Below are positions 1 through 11,821 of a stretch of DNA of 64,000 nt, in pieces. The notes under the pieces were generated by a model, which ran no database searches, was not told where the DNA came from, and saw nothing but the letters and a program-made list of their open reading frames with translations. This DNA comes from Montifringilla adamsi (lineage: Eukaryota > Chordata > Aves > Passeriformes > Passeridae): positions 5,336,818-5,400,817 of the forward strand of contig JAGGNK010012559.1 in NCBI GenBank assembly GCA_017590115.1. Reading direction: 5' to 3'. Position numbers and translations under genes: made by a program. Each line of letters begins with the position of its first letter. Positions within the stretch are counted from its first letter, which is position 1.

Positions 1-20
1 TCGGGGCCCGGCGGCTCCAT
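1..20 (-). CDS. NT5C1A: NT5C1A, first six codons (partial; runs off the left edge)
   Basis: On the minus strand an ATG at 20-18 opens a frame reading M-E-P-P-G-P before the window ends. Human NT5C1A (cytosolic 5'-nucleotidase 1A, which hydrolyses AMP to adenosine in muscle and heart) begins M-E-P-G. It is the telomeric neighbour of HPCAL4 at 1p34.2 on the same strand, so synteny and the start residues agree. A TATA box lies about 120 bases upstream. Six codons alone would not identify a gene; the call rests mainly on synteny. Confidence 0.5.
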
Positions 21-145
21 AGCGCGGCGGCTCCGCGGCACCGGCGGCTCCGCGGCACCGGCGGCTCCGCGGCACCGGCGGCTCCGCTCCGCGCCTCCCG
101 GGAGCTCCCGGAGCCGGGGCCGGCCCGGCGGAACGCGCTTTATAT
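21..145 (-). promoter_or_regulatory. NT5C1A: TATA promoter and repeat-bearing 5'UTR, probably NT5C1A
   Basis: Reading the minus strand, ATATAAAG lies at 145-138, followed by very GC-rich sequence and the ATG at 20-18. The distance suits a start site near 110 and a 5'UTR of about 90 bases. A 17-bp unit (GGCTCCGCGGCACCGGC on the plus strand) is repeated about 3.5 times from 29 to 88, within the inferred 5'UTR. A focused TATA promoter fits a tissue-restricted gene. Confidence 0.5.
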
Positions 146-2010
146 GGCATCCCATGAAGCTCCGGGCTTTCAGTCTACCGGGACACGGATTAACCTCTTC
201 GGGACCGAGCGCTCCTCGCCGCCGCCGCGCTGCGCCCCGGTGATACCGGGGAGCTGCGGGGGATTGAGGGGGGAGCCCCCGCTGCAGGGCAGAGAACGAG
301 GGGTGCGAGGGGAAGGAGCTGGGGACAAAGGTGGCCTCAGCAGAGCCCCGGGAGGACACGGAGCAGGAGCGGTGGGGCAGCGCTGGGGACACCGCTTGGT
401 CCCCGGTTCGTCACCGCTCCGTCCCCGGTTCGTCGCTGCTCCTGCTCGTCCCCGGCCGCGGGTCCCGGGTTTGGCCATCCTTGGGAGCACAGGGAAAGGC
501 ACGAGGGTGGTCAGAGCTGGGAGCTGCAGGGGATGGAGCGGCCAGGGAGGACAGAGGGGTGCTGGGATCCTGCTCCGTGCCACGGTGACCTGAGCCATTC
601 ACTGGTTAATGGAATGAGTGCGGGTGTTAATTAAGGCTCTCCTCTCCCAGGAGTGCTGGTGGCAGCAGCCGCAGAGCCGCACTTTCAGCTCAGGCTAAGA
701 ATTCCATCACGAGGAGCAGACCCCCCCCAGAAACCCTTGGGGAGCAAGGGGGTGCATCCCAGAGACCAAAACCCAAGAGCCAGGAAAAGGGACAAGGCAT
801 GGAGGATCTCACCTGGAACAGGGCAGCTCCTGGGGGCAGGTCACAGAACAGGGTTTTACCCAAATCCCTGTGCTCCAGCTAAAGAAAAACCCTCCCTACA
901 GACAACAGCCTCGGGGACCCTCGTGGTGTCTCTGTCCACGAGACCAATCCAACAGCGAGGTCCAAATGAGGAGAGCAGAGCCAGGGGAAGCTGTGTGAGT
1001 AGGGCTGGCACCTGGAATCCCAAACTCTTTGGGGATTCAGCATCATTTCAGCCTCACAGGTTCCCTTTCCCCCAGGGCTCCCTGCTGGGAAATACCTGAG
1101 CTTCCTTCGCGGGGGGGCCCCCAGGGAAGGAGGATCTTGGAGGGCCTCGGGATCACCAGGCTATTCTTGGAGTTCTCTCTTGAGCTTTTGAGTTGCTGCC
1201 CTTTCAGGCAGCAGCCCTGGCACATCCCCAGCTCCCACAGGGTGGGAGAAGCTGCCCCGTTCCCTCTTCCCCTGCAAACTCACACGTGCTCCTGGAAAGC
1301 ACAGCGGGGCCAAAGCCGAGGTGCAGAGCTCTCCCATCAGCAGCTCTCCTAAAAATACACTCCCTGCCGTGGTTCTGGCAGCCTCCCATCCCCGTGCTCC
1401 CGTGCTGGCTGCTGCAGGACACACCAAAGGCTGGGGAATTGCAGGATGCAGGTGGGATGGGGCGAGCTGGGAGCCAGCACTGCCAGATTGATTTCAGAGG
1501 AGGATTAAAATTTGGTGAGAGCTCCTTAGCAACAGTCACTGTCTGTGCAGGCTGCTGAGGGAGAAGAAAGGCCAGAGGAAAATCTGTGCGGGGAAGATGG
1601 GGGTGGAGAAAAGAAGGACAAAGATGCACAGAGAGCAGGTCCCAGCTGCTGACAGATGGAGCCCAGGACAAAGTCACCAGCCCTGAGGGAAGGGCACAGC
1701 CAGGGGCCAGCTCCTGGTTGGCAAATGAAACCCATTTCCAGAGAGGTTTGGGGTCTGGGCCTCCCCACCCCAAAAGTGACATTCTCTTCCCCACAGCTGC
1801 CTGCATGAAGGGTTTCACTTCCACCCACCTTCAAGGCTCCCCAGCCTGAGCCCCACTGTGCTGTCCCCAAGGGTTTCTCCACCCCTTGGGGTGTTCCAGG
1901 CTCAGGTGAGACCCCTAAAATATTCTCAGAAGTGCAGTGTTGTCACCTCACTGTCCCCAGCCAGCTGCCCCCCCCCCCCCCCCCCCCAATAAACCATCCA
2001 GAGGGGGACA
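146..2010. other. Intergenic between NT5C1A and HPCAL4
   Basis: No exon with recognisable homology, splice-site pair or conserved frame was found. Open frames here are short, overlap on both strands and look like GC-driven shadows. An uninterrupted run of 20 C lies at 1968-1987, next to the HPCAL4 3' end. A small AT-rich patch with TTAATTAA near 630-638 stands out but has no assigned function. Confidence 0.6.
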
Positions 2011-2027
2011 CCACACACAGGGGACAG

Positions 2028-3024
2028 TTTATTTTTCCATTAAAAAAATAAGTAACGACTTCACCATCTCCTAACAGACACCACAGCCACCAACACCACA
2101 ATGTGCAGACTAAACACCAGCCTGGTGCAGACTAAACACCAACCTGGGACAGGAGGGGTGGATGCTGCAGGCTGGGACGGGGGAGGAAGGAGACAGATTT
2201 GTTTCTGGTGGCCTCAGAGCTTTTCCAGGAGGCTCAGCAGGGACAGGACCCATCCACACCTCCCCACAGCCCCCATGCAGCAGCCAGGAGCGGCACCAGG
2301 ACCTGCCTTCCACACCCACACTCCTGACCCTGCCTCCAGTTTGGGACAGCAGGCATCACCTCTGTTTCCAGGAGGGTCAGAAATGCCACAGAGCACCCAG
2401 GGCACCTGATGGGGTGGAAGGTGGCCGCTGGGATGGGACACTGGCCACATCCAGGGCTGGCTTTGGACACTTCTGTTCTCTGCTGAAGTGTCCTGACCAA
2501 GCCTGGCTGTTCCCAGCAGGGAAAACAGAGGTGGAAGAGCTAAAGCTGGTGCAAGACCCTGCCCTGGCCTCTCCAGGCAGCCTTCCAGGGAATTGCCATG
2601 AAGGAAGGAGCAGGACTTGGGACTTTTCAGCCTCCCTGGAGACATCACAAGCCAAAAAGTGGGAGGAAAGCAGCAGGAAGGGGACAGAGCTGGTCTCAGG
2701 ATCAGGGAATGGAGCAGGTGGAGCAGTGGGGGAAAGCAGGGAGAAAGCAGCAGGGATGTGGGAACAGCTGGCCCTGGTCAGCCAGGACACACCAGTGGCT
2801 GCAGGGCATCCATCTCCAGGGTGGGAGAGGGCTGACAACGCTCAGAGCAAGCTCTGACCTCGAGTGTGTGGAATCTGGGCTGCCCAGGATGCACCCGAGC
2901 AGGGACAGCAGGAGGGATGGAATGTGGCACATGCCTCGGGCCAAATGGGGGGAAAAATAGGGATTAAAACCATCACAGGGGGCAGAGTTTGGCTGCAGCC
3001 AGTCCAGCCCTGAGTGCCAGGGCT
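2028..3024 (-). other. HPCAL4: HPCAL4 3'UTR with polyadenylation signal
   Basis: Downstream of the HPCAL4 stop on the minus strand there is about 1 kb without another exon, ending in AATAAA at 2033-2028. This is the first good signal after the stop, so I take it as the main 3' end. The open frames in this stretch are not conserved proteins that I recognise. Confidence 0.65.
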
Positions 3025-3937
3025 CTATTTTTGCATGTCACACTGCAGGAGCAGGACGATGGAGGGGTCGCTCTTGGCGGCCTCCTTGAACTCCTCCAGG
3101 GAGATCTGGTCATCCTTGTCCTTGTCCATCTTTGTGAAGATCTTGTCCACTCGCTGCTGGGGTGTCAGCCCATCTTGGTTCATCCTCATCATGATCACAG
3201 TCCCCACCATCTTGTAAATGGCCTGGAGGAGGATGAGAGTGGGAATGAGAGGGAATGTTGGAAGGACACAAGATCCCAGGACAAGGCAGGGGACAGGGAC
3301 AGGATTGCTGCTCTGTTGGGACCCTGCTCTACCAGATCCACAGCAAGCACCCTTCAGACAAGGCTCTGGGTAGGAAAACTCATTTTTTGGTGCTAAAAGG
3401 GACCCAACATCTGTGAAAACCCTGGGAAAAGCAAACAATCCCTGCTGGTTTGAAGCACGGGTACCTCAATGATCTCCAGCATCTCCAGGCGCGTGATCTT
3501 CCCGTCCCCGTCCAGGTCATACATCTCGAAGGCCCAGTTGAGTTTCTGCTCAAAGGTGCCCCTGGAGGTGACAGACAGGGCACAGATGAACTCCCTGAAG
3601 TCGATGGTGCCATCCCCGTTCTTGTCAAAGGTGCGGAACGCGTGCTGGGCAAACTTGGAGGCGTCGCCATAGGGGAAAAACTGCGGGAAGGAGAGAAGAG
3701 GAATTGAAATGAGGAGGGGGGAACTCGGCAGGGAGGCTGCACCTGAGGTGATGCAGACCCCCAGGTGGAGCCCACCTTGATGTAGAGCTGCTGGAACTCC
3801 TCCAGGTTGAGGATGCCGGTGGGGCAGTCCTTGAGGAAGCCCTTGTACCACTGCTTCAGCTCCTGCTCGCTGAACTCCGTGCTCCTCACCAGGTCATCCA
3901 GCATCTCCGGGGCCAGCTTGCTGCTGTGCTTGCCCAT
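3025..3937 (-). CDS. HPCAL4: HPCAL4, hippocalcin-like protein 4 (visinin-like neuronal calcium sensor)
   Basis: A neuronal calcium-sensor protein of 191 residues, the family length. Coding exons on minus are 3937-3776, 3680-3465 and 3222-3025 (stop TAG 3027-3025); introns are GT-AG and phase 0. It starts M-G-K, so Gly2 is a likely N-myristoylation site for calcium-dependent membrane binding. The first EF-hand is degenerate (C-P, usual for the family). Calcium-binding loops lie at about 73-84 ([12 protein letters not shown]), 109-120 ([12 protein letters not shown]) and 159-170 ([12 protein letters not shown]). The C-terminus LLLQCDMQK matches human HPCAL4. The ATG sits 8 bases after an acceptor (AG 3947-3946), so a non-coding first exon lies upstream, as in the human gene. 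HPCAL1, HPCA and NCALD are close relatives; synteny with TRIT1 and MYCL supports HPCAL4. Confidence 0.95.
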
Positions 3938-4263
3938 GGCTGACCCTGGAAAGGAAAACCCACACCAGGCTGGAAAGGGATGGTCCTCCCAGGCCCTCAT
4001 CCACCCCGGCTGATCCTGCATCTCTCTTCTTCTTGCTGGGGCTGATCCCCCTGGCTGATGGGTGTCCATGAAGGACAGCAGCTGTGGCACTGGAAATGTG
4101 GCTGTGGCTTTGCTGCTGGAGGTGTCCAGGAGCTGGCCCTGGGACAGCCCACCAGGGCAGCCATCAGCATCACCCCATCCCCTGGGTTCATTTTGGGCTG
4201 TAGGAAAACACTCAAAAAGCAACTGAAAATTCAGAACTCTTCCCATGGCCTTTGCCAGAGCAT

Positions 4264-4355
4264 GATCATAGAATCCTAGAATGGTTTGGGTTGGAAAGGA
4301 CCTCATTTAGTTCCAGCCACACTGCCATGGGCAGGAACACCTTTCACCAGCACTT
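4264..4355 (-). mobile_element. CR1 LINE 3'-end fragment
   Basis: In HPCAL4 intron 1 the plus strand shows the reverse complement of the avian CR1 3' end: a broken repeat of ATAGAATC, then GGTTTGGGTTGGAAAGGACC, then 'TAGTTCC' and 'CTGCCATGGGCAGG' blocks. The element is in minus orientation and 5'-truncated, and similarity fades after about 4355. CR1 is the dominant LINE of birds and also occurs in other sauropsids. Confidence 0.8.
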
Positions 4356-5690
4356 CTACAAGGATGGGACAAGGAAGAATCTGCCATTAGGGCACATAAA
4401 AACCTCCCTGGCACTGCTGCCCTTGCAACATCCAGCTGGCCACAGGGATGTCCATCCTGCAACTTGGTGGGAACCGTGTAAGGCTGCTTTTACTGCCTAG
4501 GGTTAGGGTTCTGTAAACCACAAAGCCCAGGGCTCCAGGCACACTGCAGCTGCAAAAGCAGTTCCAAGGAGAACACAAAACTGCCAAAACATGGCTTCTT
4601 CCACCGCTTTTCCCTTGGAACCACTCAGCCAGGGGGGTAGAGCAGCAGGCAGCCCTGGCAGGGCCCTGGCTGTGTGGGCAGGGAGCGGAGCCGCTCCGAG
4701 ACGTGCCGTGCCCGCTCCCACGCAGCCTGGGCTGCCAGCGCCGCTCAGCCAGAGCAGCAGATGGTTCTCCGGGAGCTCCTGGAGCTTCTCTCTCCACGAA
4801 GTTGAGGAGAAGTTCTCCTGGAGCCCAACCGAGCACCGTGTCCTCTCAGGGATGTGATGTGCTGCTGGCCGTGTGGGCTTGGGGCGCACGGGGGGACCCC
4901 AGGATGGGTGATGGGGGGTTCCTCGTGCTCCCAGCCAGCCCTGCTCCCAGCAAATCCCACAGGCAGCAGCTCCTTCCTGCCCCATCATCCCACCAGCATC
5001 TGCCACCGTCTGCCGTGGCAGCACGGAACCCACCAGCCCTCGGCAGCCCGGGGAGTGCCCGGACACCCACAGAGCACAAGGCTTCCCCAGCCACCCCAGC
5101 TCGGCCCCACAAACCCCCCTGGCACTGTGGCCTGGCTCTAAATTGCTGGCATTGCTCATAAACCATGCCAGGCACTCTACATGGGCACACCTGCCATGAT
5201 CCAGGTCCTCCCACGGCTGGAGGATGCAGCCCCTCAGCACAGCCCAGCCCTCAGCGGCCGGGACTCCAGAGCAGCATCCTGAGCTCCACAACCCTCAAAT
5301 CCCTTTTCCAAGCAGCACCCAGCCATGCCAGGGCAGGGACCAGCCAGGAGGGAGCCACACGCTCACCCCCAAAGCAACAACTGATCAGCAGCTGCCGGTC
5401 CCAAAACCAGAGGGGTGGCACCACGGGTGTCCCCCCCAGGGGAGCACAGAGCCCCCCACCCTGCAGCAGCACCCCAGGATGGCACCCAGGGGGGCAGGGA
5501 CGGGGCTGGGTGCTGGCTGAGGGCTCGGGGATGCTCTGCCCACCCGCACTACGGGATCGCTCCGGGCCACCGGCCCCGACCCCCGCTGGAAGCGGCTCCG
5601 GGAGCGGCTCCTGCCCCGACGGCGGCTCCGCACCGGGGGGGAGCCGGTTCCCGGCCCCGCGGGTGCGGCTCCAGCCCCGACGGCCCTTAC
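4356..5690 (-). other. HPCAL4: Remainder of HPCAL4 intron 1
   Basis: This stretch lies between the non-coding first exon (donor at 5690-5689) and the first coding exon. No further exon or recognisable element was seen. Two tandem TTAGGG-like units near 4499-4512 are too few to be a telomeric array. Confidence 0.6.
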
Positions 5691-5900
5691 CTGTGCTGCG
5701 GCTCGGGCAGGTGGCGGCTCGGCGGGGCCGGGCGGGGCGCGGAGCCGCTGCCGGTACCGGAGGGGCCGCGGTCCAGCCGCCGGCTCAGCCCCCGCCGCTC
5801 CCGCCCCTCTTGTAGCCGCGGGCCCCCCGCCCCCCCCGGCGGCGACGCTCGTCCATTGGCTGGGAGAGCTGTCAGTCAATCGGGGTGGGGGTCGAGGTGG
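5691..5900 (-). promoter_or_regulatory. HPCAL4: HPCAL4 CpG promoter and non-coding first exon
   Basis: A donor on minus (CACAG|GTAAGGG, exon end 5691) closes a GC-rich exon that can splice to the acceptor at 3947-3946, just before the HPCAL4 ATG. Upstream is a CpG-dense block with an inverted CCAAT box (CCAAT on minus at 5859-5855) and GC boxes. Start site is inferred near 5820. The reading as HPCAL4 exon 1 rests on the matched donor and acceptor. Confidence 0.65.
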
Positions 5901-8149
5901 GATACTGGGGGGTACCGGGATGCTGGGAGGGGAAATGGGGCCGGGATGCTGGACGGGGGTGCGGGGGGGTGTCGGCGGTGGGATGCCGGGGATGCTGGTT
6001 CCTCACCCCGGCACTGGGGACACTGGGACACGCCAGTCCCATCGCTTGGCACAGGCACGGCTGAAGCACACAGGAGAGAGGGACAAGAAAACCACTTTGA
6101 TCTCCAGAACCAAACGTGGAGTGTTTCCATGGAGATCGCCGAGCGCTTTTCGCGGTGACCTTGGCATCCTGCTGTGATCCCAGCGCCACGGGGCCCGTCC
6201 GAAGCTGCCCCTCTGCATGTGGTGGCCTCTGGCCCTGGATGAAGTCTTTGGCCAGCCAGGGCTGCTCCCCATCCCATCCCATCCCATCCTATCCCCTCCC
6301 CTCCCCAGTGGGGCTGTGGGGTGCCATGGGGTGCTCAGCCCTCCTCCAAGGCACCTGCCCTCAGGTGCACCCACCTTTTCTCTGCAGGGAAGCAGCAGAA
6401 ACTGCCCCAGCTGGGGGTGAGACAGGGCTGGGTTACAAAAACCACAAATATTTGCAGCAGTGGAGCTGGGGGCAGGAGGACTGGGACCCCCCCAGGGCTG
6501 GACGTGGCATCTTTGTGCCGTGTCCCTGACCAGGGCTGGACTCCACCTGGAGTGAGATGATTCTGCCCCACGGATTTTAGGTCACCTCCACAGCCTGTGC
6601 TGGGCACGGGACGTGGCTCGGTGTGGCCCCAAAGCCTCCCCGTGAGCGTCCCCGAGAGCTTGGGGGGGGGCTGAGCCCCCCCGGCCCCGCTGGCTGTTCT
6701 TGGATGTGGAGTAGAGAAGACACCAATTAGCAGCTCTGCAAACCGCCCGTGCCCGGGGTGCTCCGGGGGACTGAAAAATTAATGAGGGCTTAATTGAAGC
6801 AGCGCAGGCTGCCAGGGATGAGAGCAGCCCGGCTCAGCTCACGGGAAGGGGGAGTCGAAGGGGCTGGAAGAGGCAGGGGAGCCCCAGGTGACAGGGATGC
6901 CCTTGGGATGAGGATCAGGGTGACTGTGTGGTCCTGAGACGTCCTTTTCGGGGCCCTGACACCCCAAGTCGTGGTGCTGGGATGATGCCTGGGGGTCGTG
7001 GAGGGCTGACCACACCGGCACAGCACCCACTGGAGCACCCAGCTGAGCCCAGCACCCAAACTGGGACATCCCAAAACCTGCATGAGCCCAGGTATGAATG
7101 GGATATTGACCCTGAGTTTGCAGAGGGGACAACCGGGTGTCTGGGGTGGGGGGGACAGCGCTGTGCAGGCAGCGCTGGCACCGCGGCAGCTTTTCCCTCT
7201 CCACTCCTGCAGCAGCATCCCCCAACACCCACCCCCGGGGGCAGAGCTGCCAGGGCGCTGCCGAGTACTGAAAAACCTCCCTATGCAAGGAATGCGAAGG
7301 GCTGCAGCTTCCCCCAGCGGCTACGGGCTGCAGCAGCACGGCCCGGGGGGCTGCGCCCGATGGGGGACACCCCGCAGCCCCCTCTGCCTCGGGCTGCTGC
7401 AGCCGGCTCAGCCCCCCACAAACCGCCGGGGGCTTGGGGAGCAGGAGTCGCCGGTGCTTGTCGCAGAACCCCGACAGTTCCTGTCCCTCTGCGCTGCCAG
7501 GTCACCCGGCGGTGACACTGCCACTGCTCGGGGGTCTGGTGGCTCAGCCAGCCCCTCTGAGACCCCCCCAGCACAAAAGCCTCTGTGAAGGAGCGGGGAG
7601 CTGTTGTCACCCACCCCGTGTCCCTGAGGGACAGCTCTGGGTGCCACTGGGCAAGCTGGACCTGGGGTGACCCTAGCACTGGGGGTGCCTCTTGATGTCC
7701 CCACTGTCATTCCCCGGCCCGGGAAAAGGGGGGAGTCGGGGTAGAAAAACAGAAATAGCCCCAGTTTTGGGGTTCCTTTTCTCCTACCTCACCCCTGCTG
7801 GAACAGCTCTGAGCTGGTTCCTGCCACCCACACCCCTTCTGCCCCGTCCTGGGGAAGCACAGAGGGTGCTGCCTGCCCCAAACAGGGGTCCCGGCACGGG
7901 GGTCTGGTTTGTCCTCGCTGCGGTGGCACCAGGTGGGGTCCGTGCTTGTCCCCCTCCCCGGAGAAGGGACCGAGGGAAACGGTGCCACCCATCGGCTGGG
8001 GCAGCAGCAAAGGAATATCTGGATTTTCCCTCCCCGTGCTAGGAACTGAGGCTGGCTCCGATGAGGGGCGACCCTCTCGGTGTCCCCTTGTCCCCCAAAC
8101 CCCGGCAGCGGCAACCCGACCCTTCTCCCCGCCAGGCCGCAGAGCTTTG
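5901..8149. other. Intergenic between the HPCAL4 and CYRI-like promoters
   Basis: The two genes point away from each other. No conserved exon was recognised. A homeodomain-core-rich AT patch (TTAATGAGGGCTTAATTG) near 6779-6796 contrasts with the GC-rich surroundings and could be a regulatory element. Short GC-driven frames on both strands are not supported. Confidence 0.5.
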
Positions 8150-9330
8150 CCGGCCGGCACGCAGGGGGTTAAAGCATCCCCGTCTCCCTCACACTTGAGA
8201 CGTCACCGTCACCGGTGGCGTGGGGGGGCCGGGGGGCTATGGTGGTCTTTGTGGTGCATTCGGCAGCTGGCGCAGGGCGGCTCACGCACACGGCGGGCGG
8301 CTCGTCCCCGCAGCCCCGGCAGCTCCCGCACCCTCCCGGCCGCCACCGCCTGCCCACGCCGCGGGCTCCCAGCGCCACGGTGAGCACCGGCCGCCACGGC
8401 CACGGGGACAGGGCTGCCACCAGGCCTGAGGGCAGGGCGAGGGGTGTCCCCCGGGGCTGGCACCCCCGCTCGGCACCCCCGGCCCGGCACTGGGCAGGAG
8501 CGGGGGTGCTGGGCTGGGTGCGGTGGGGTGGGCGGTGGGCGACCCCCGCTCGGCACCCCCGGCCCGGCACTGGGCAGGAGCGGGGGTGCTGGGCTGGGTG
8601 CGGTGGGGTGGGCGATGGTGGGGTGGGTTCAGCCCCTCCTGGAGCTGCTGCAGCCCCGCGCTGGCCCCGGGTGGGTGCGGGCGCTCGGGTGGGTGCTGCG
8701 GCTCGGCTCCCGGCAGCCCTGCGGTAAATCCGCTGCTCAGCCGCAGCCGCAGCCAGGAACGAGGAGCCCCCTGCACCCCCCACCCCCGGCCACACTCGAG
8801 GGGGGTTCAGCCCCGTGGGGGGCTCACAGATCCCTCCGGTCAGGGAGATCCCCGAAGAGGGGGGGGTCACGGCGCCGAGGAGCCCCAACTCCACCCTGCT
8901 CAGGGCTGGGGGTGCCGCGGCTGATCCCGGGGTGGGATCTGGCCCCGGCAGCCCGATTCCCGGGATAAGCTGTGCCCCCCATGGAAAATCCTTCAGGCAC
9001 CGCTCGCCCGACCCTGCGGCGGCTGCGGCGGTGCCATGGGCGGGGGGCAGCGGCCGGGGGGGCTTGGCGGCGGCGGGGGGCACCCAGCGGGCACCCGGCG
9101 GGCACCCGGCCGGCACCCGGTGGGCGGGGAGCTGCGGGGAGCGAGGCCAGGTCAAGGGGAAGGGGCAGGCAGCCCCCGGCCGGGGCTGCGGCGCTGCACC
9201 AGGCTGCGGTGCCCAGGGCGATGCTGCGCCGGCAGCAAAGGGGCACAGCCCCAAAACGGTGACACGGGGTGGCCTGAGCCCGGGGACATCGCTGCCGGCT
9301 CGGGGGACACTGCCGGCTCGGGGGAGGGAT
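8150..9330 (+). promoter_or_regulatory. CpG island, candidate promoter of the CYRI-like gene
   Basis: This is a dense CpG region with a cyclic-AMP-type half-site (ACGTCA at 8200-8205) and a good plus-strand donor (CCACG|GTGAGC, exon end 8379). Such a non-coding exon could splice to the 5'UTR exon candidate at 11822-11906 or to the coding first exons at 12421 or 13678. Orientation is inferred: HPCAL4 already has its own island to the left and the next plus-strand gene is the CYRI paralogue. No transcript evidence is available. Confidence 0.4.
8463..8622. repeat. 80-bp direct tandem repeat, two copies
   Basis: Two adjacent copies start at about 8463 and 8543, both running from CCCCCGCTCGGCACCCC through GGGCTGGGTGCGGTGGGG. 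They lie inside the CpG island and cause the repeated peptides in open frames here. Confidence 0.8.
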
Positions 9331-10100
9331 GCTCCTGGATGCAGGATTTGGTCCCGCCTGGAGCGGGAGTGGGGGTTCACCCCATCGGCTGGGTTGTCCC
9401 CATGGAGGTGACACCAGCCGTGGGTCCCCGTGGGGCAGGATGCTCGTGGGGAGCAGGGAGAGGCGGCGCTGCGGGAAGAGGGGCAGGTTCTGGAGCAGGG
9501 CTGGGGTGCAACGAGACCACCGCAGGGAGGGACAGAAGCCGGGGCCACCTCGGGTGTGGCTGGGAAGAGGGAGCCGGCTGTTCCCAGCCCTCGTGTGGCA
9601 GCACGTTCCTCTGTGAGCGCTGCCGGTTTGGGGGTGACTCCCCCAGCGGATTTGGGGCTCAGTTCGGCAGTGGGCAGCCTGCACTGCGGGGAGCCCCTCG
9701 CCCTCCCCCACAGCCCCCCTGAGAGGGATGTGCCATGGCCCCCCAGGCCAAGTGCCACCGGGGGGTTTAAGCTCCTGAGACCAAGGAAAAGGTGTAAAAC
9801 AGGGGCTGAACCCCAAAGAGAGCCCCTCTTACCCCAGCCCAAGGGGCTGCAGCAACCCCCAAACCAGCCCCTGGCACCAAACCCCTGCACCACGGCTCTG
9901 GAGTCACCCCGGGGTGTCTTCACGCTGGGGACCCATCCGTGCCCCTTCCCTGGGCACCGGCAGAGTTCAGCAGTGACAAATCCCAGCTCCAAGCTGCCCG
10001 TCAAGGACAACGGTGGCACGGGCACGAGGACGCCCGCACGCCGGTCACAGCCTGTGTGCCAGAACCAGAGCAGGGCAGGGGCCAATCTCCCACCCCACCG
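9331..10100. other. Non-coding GC-rich stretch upstream of the tandem duplication
   Basis: A long open frame runs through here on the minus strand (8169-10172). It overlaps a CpG island and has no recognisable domain, so I treat it as chance. Nothing else was identified. Confidence 0.5.
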
Positions 10101-11679
10101 GCTGCCCTGGCACCCAGGGACACCCCCTGGCACCTCAGAGACCCCCCCAGCACCCCAGGGACACTCCAGCACCCTTTTAAAACACCCTCGTGCTCAGCAG
10201 GATGAACCTCGGGGTCACTGCACCAGAGCAGCTCTGGGTGTGTTTGATGTACCCCAGTTACCCCAAAAACCAGCTGCACTTCAGGCTTGTGCAGCCCAGC
10301 GCAAAGCCACCACTCAGTGGGCCTGGGAGGAGGAGGAGGATGAGGATGAGGAAGGCAGAGCCATCACTGTTGATGCCAAGGGTTTGTGCTGGGGCTGAGT
10401 GGGGAGCGCTGGGCTGGGGGGGCACAGCCCCATTGCAGGCACGAGGCCACCCCATCCCTCCCCTGCTGCTCCAGCTCTCCCTCTCCCCTTCCCCAGCCTC
10501 ATTAATTAAACCCAAGCGCTTAATTACAACCTGCTGAGCCCCGCGGCTGCTTCCCGGTGCCTGCTGACACCGTGGGGCCAATCCCGACCCCCCCACATCC
10601 CTGTAGGAAGGGTGGGATGCAGGGAACTGGGGGAGCACCCGGTTGCCTGCAGGATTTGGGTTGTGGCTCATCGGCGGCACGAAGGGATCTTCACAGAGCG
10701 CTCAGGAAAGAGCAAACCCAACCACTGGAGCTGGCAAAGCCATCCCTGGGGATCTTGGCCTCTCCGAGGAGGGATGGGGACAGATGGCTCCACTCTGGGG
10801 TTATCCCCGAGCTGCTGGCAGGTGCCACAAGGGGTGAAGAGGGACTGGGATGCTCAGCCTGATGCCCGCTGAGCTCCCGGTGGCAGTAAAAAGCTGCCCT
10901 GGCACCCAGGGACCCCCCCTGGCCCCTCAGAGACCCCCCCCCCAGCAGCCCAGGGACACTCCAGCACCCTTTCAAAACACCCCCGTGCTCAGCAGGATGA
11001 ACCTCGGGGTCACTGCACCAGAGCAGCTCTGGGTGTGTTTGATGTACCCCAGTTACCCCAAAAACCAGCTGCACTTCAGGCTTGTGCAGCCCCAGTGCAA
11101 AGCCACCACTCAGTGGGCCTGGGAGGATGAGGATGAGGAAGGCAGAGCCACCGCTGTTGATGCCAAGGGTTTGTGCTGGGGCTGAATGGGGAGCGCTGGG
11201 CTGGGGGGGCACAGCCCCATTGCAGGCACGAGGCCACCCCATCCCTCCCCTGCTGCTCCAGCTCTCCCTCTCCCCTTCCCCAGCCTCATTAATTAAACCC
11301 AAGTGCTTAATTACAGCCTGCTGAGCCCCGCGGCTGCTTCCTGGTGCCTGCTGACACCGTGGGGCCAATCCCGACCCCCCCACATCCCTGTAGGAAGGGT
11401 GGGATGCAGGGAACTGGGGGAGCACCCGGTTGCCTGCAGGATTTGGGTTGTGGCTCATCGGAGGCACGAAGGGATCTTCACAGAGCGCTCAGGAAAGAGC
11501 AAACCCAACCACTGGAGCTGGCAAAGCCATCCCTGGGGATCTTGGCCTCTCCGAGGAGGGATGGGGACAGATGGCTCCACTCTGGGGTTATCCCCGAGCT
11601 GCTGGCAGGTGCCACAAGGGGTGAAGAGGGACTGGGATGCTCAGCCTGATGCCCGCTGAGCTCCCGGTGGCAGTAAAAA
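10101..11679. repeat. Imperfect tandem duplication, about 0.79 kb, two head-to-tail copies
   Basis: Copy 1 is 10101-10892 and copy 2 is 10893-11679. Both start GCTGCCCTGGCACCCAGGGA and end at GGTGGCAGTAAAAA. I can see roughly 15 substitutions and a few small indels, about 2% divergence, so this is not a trivial assembly echo. Each copy contains an AT-rich homeodomain-type cluster (CATTAATTAAACCCAAG followed by CTTAATTA) near 10499-10528 and 11286-11315, plus a (GAGGAT)n stretch. It lies between the candidate promoter and the first coding exons of the CYRI-like gene, so it is probably intronic. Confidence 0.9.
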
Positions 11680-11821
11680 GTAAACAAGGTAAATGAGGTG
11701 AAGGCTGGTGGCAGCATGAGATGGAGGGGACAAGCAGTGTCTCACCGTGCTTCCCCTCCTGGTCACCCACCCACAGAGTCCCCAGTGGGGTGCCCTGACC
11801 CTCCTGCCCTCCTGCCCACAG

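Noticed and set aside
4499..4512. TTAGGG-like telomeric repeat
   Set aside because: Only about two units are present, which is expected by chance.
4591..5161. Plus-strand open frames in HPCAL4 intron 1
   Set aside because: Low-complexity composition, no conserved residues and no matched splice sites.
8169..10172. A 667-codon open frame on the minus strand
   Set aside because: It runs across a CpG island and part of a tandem repeat, has Pro/Ala/Gly/Arg-biased composition, no recognisable domain and no splice logic. Stops are rare in such GC-rich DNA.
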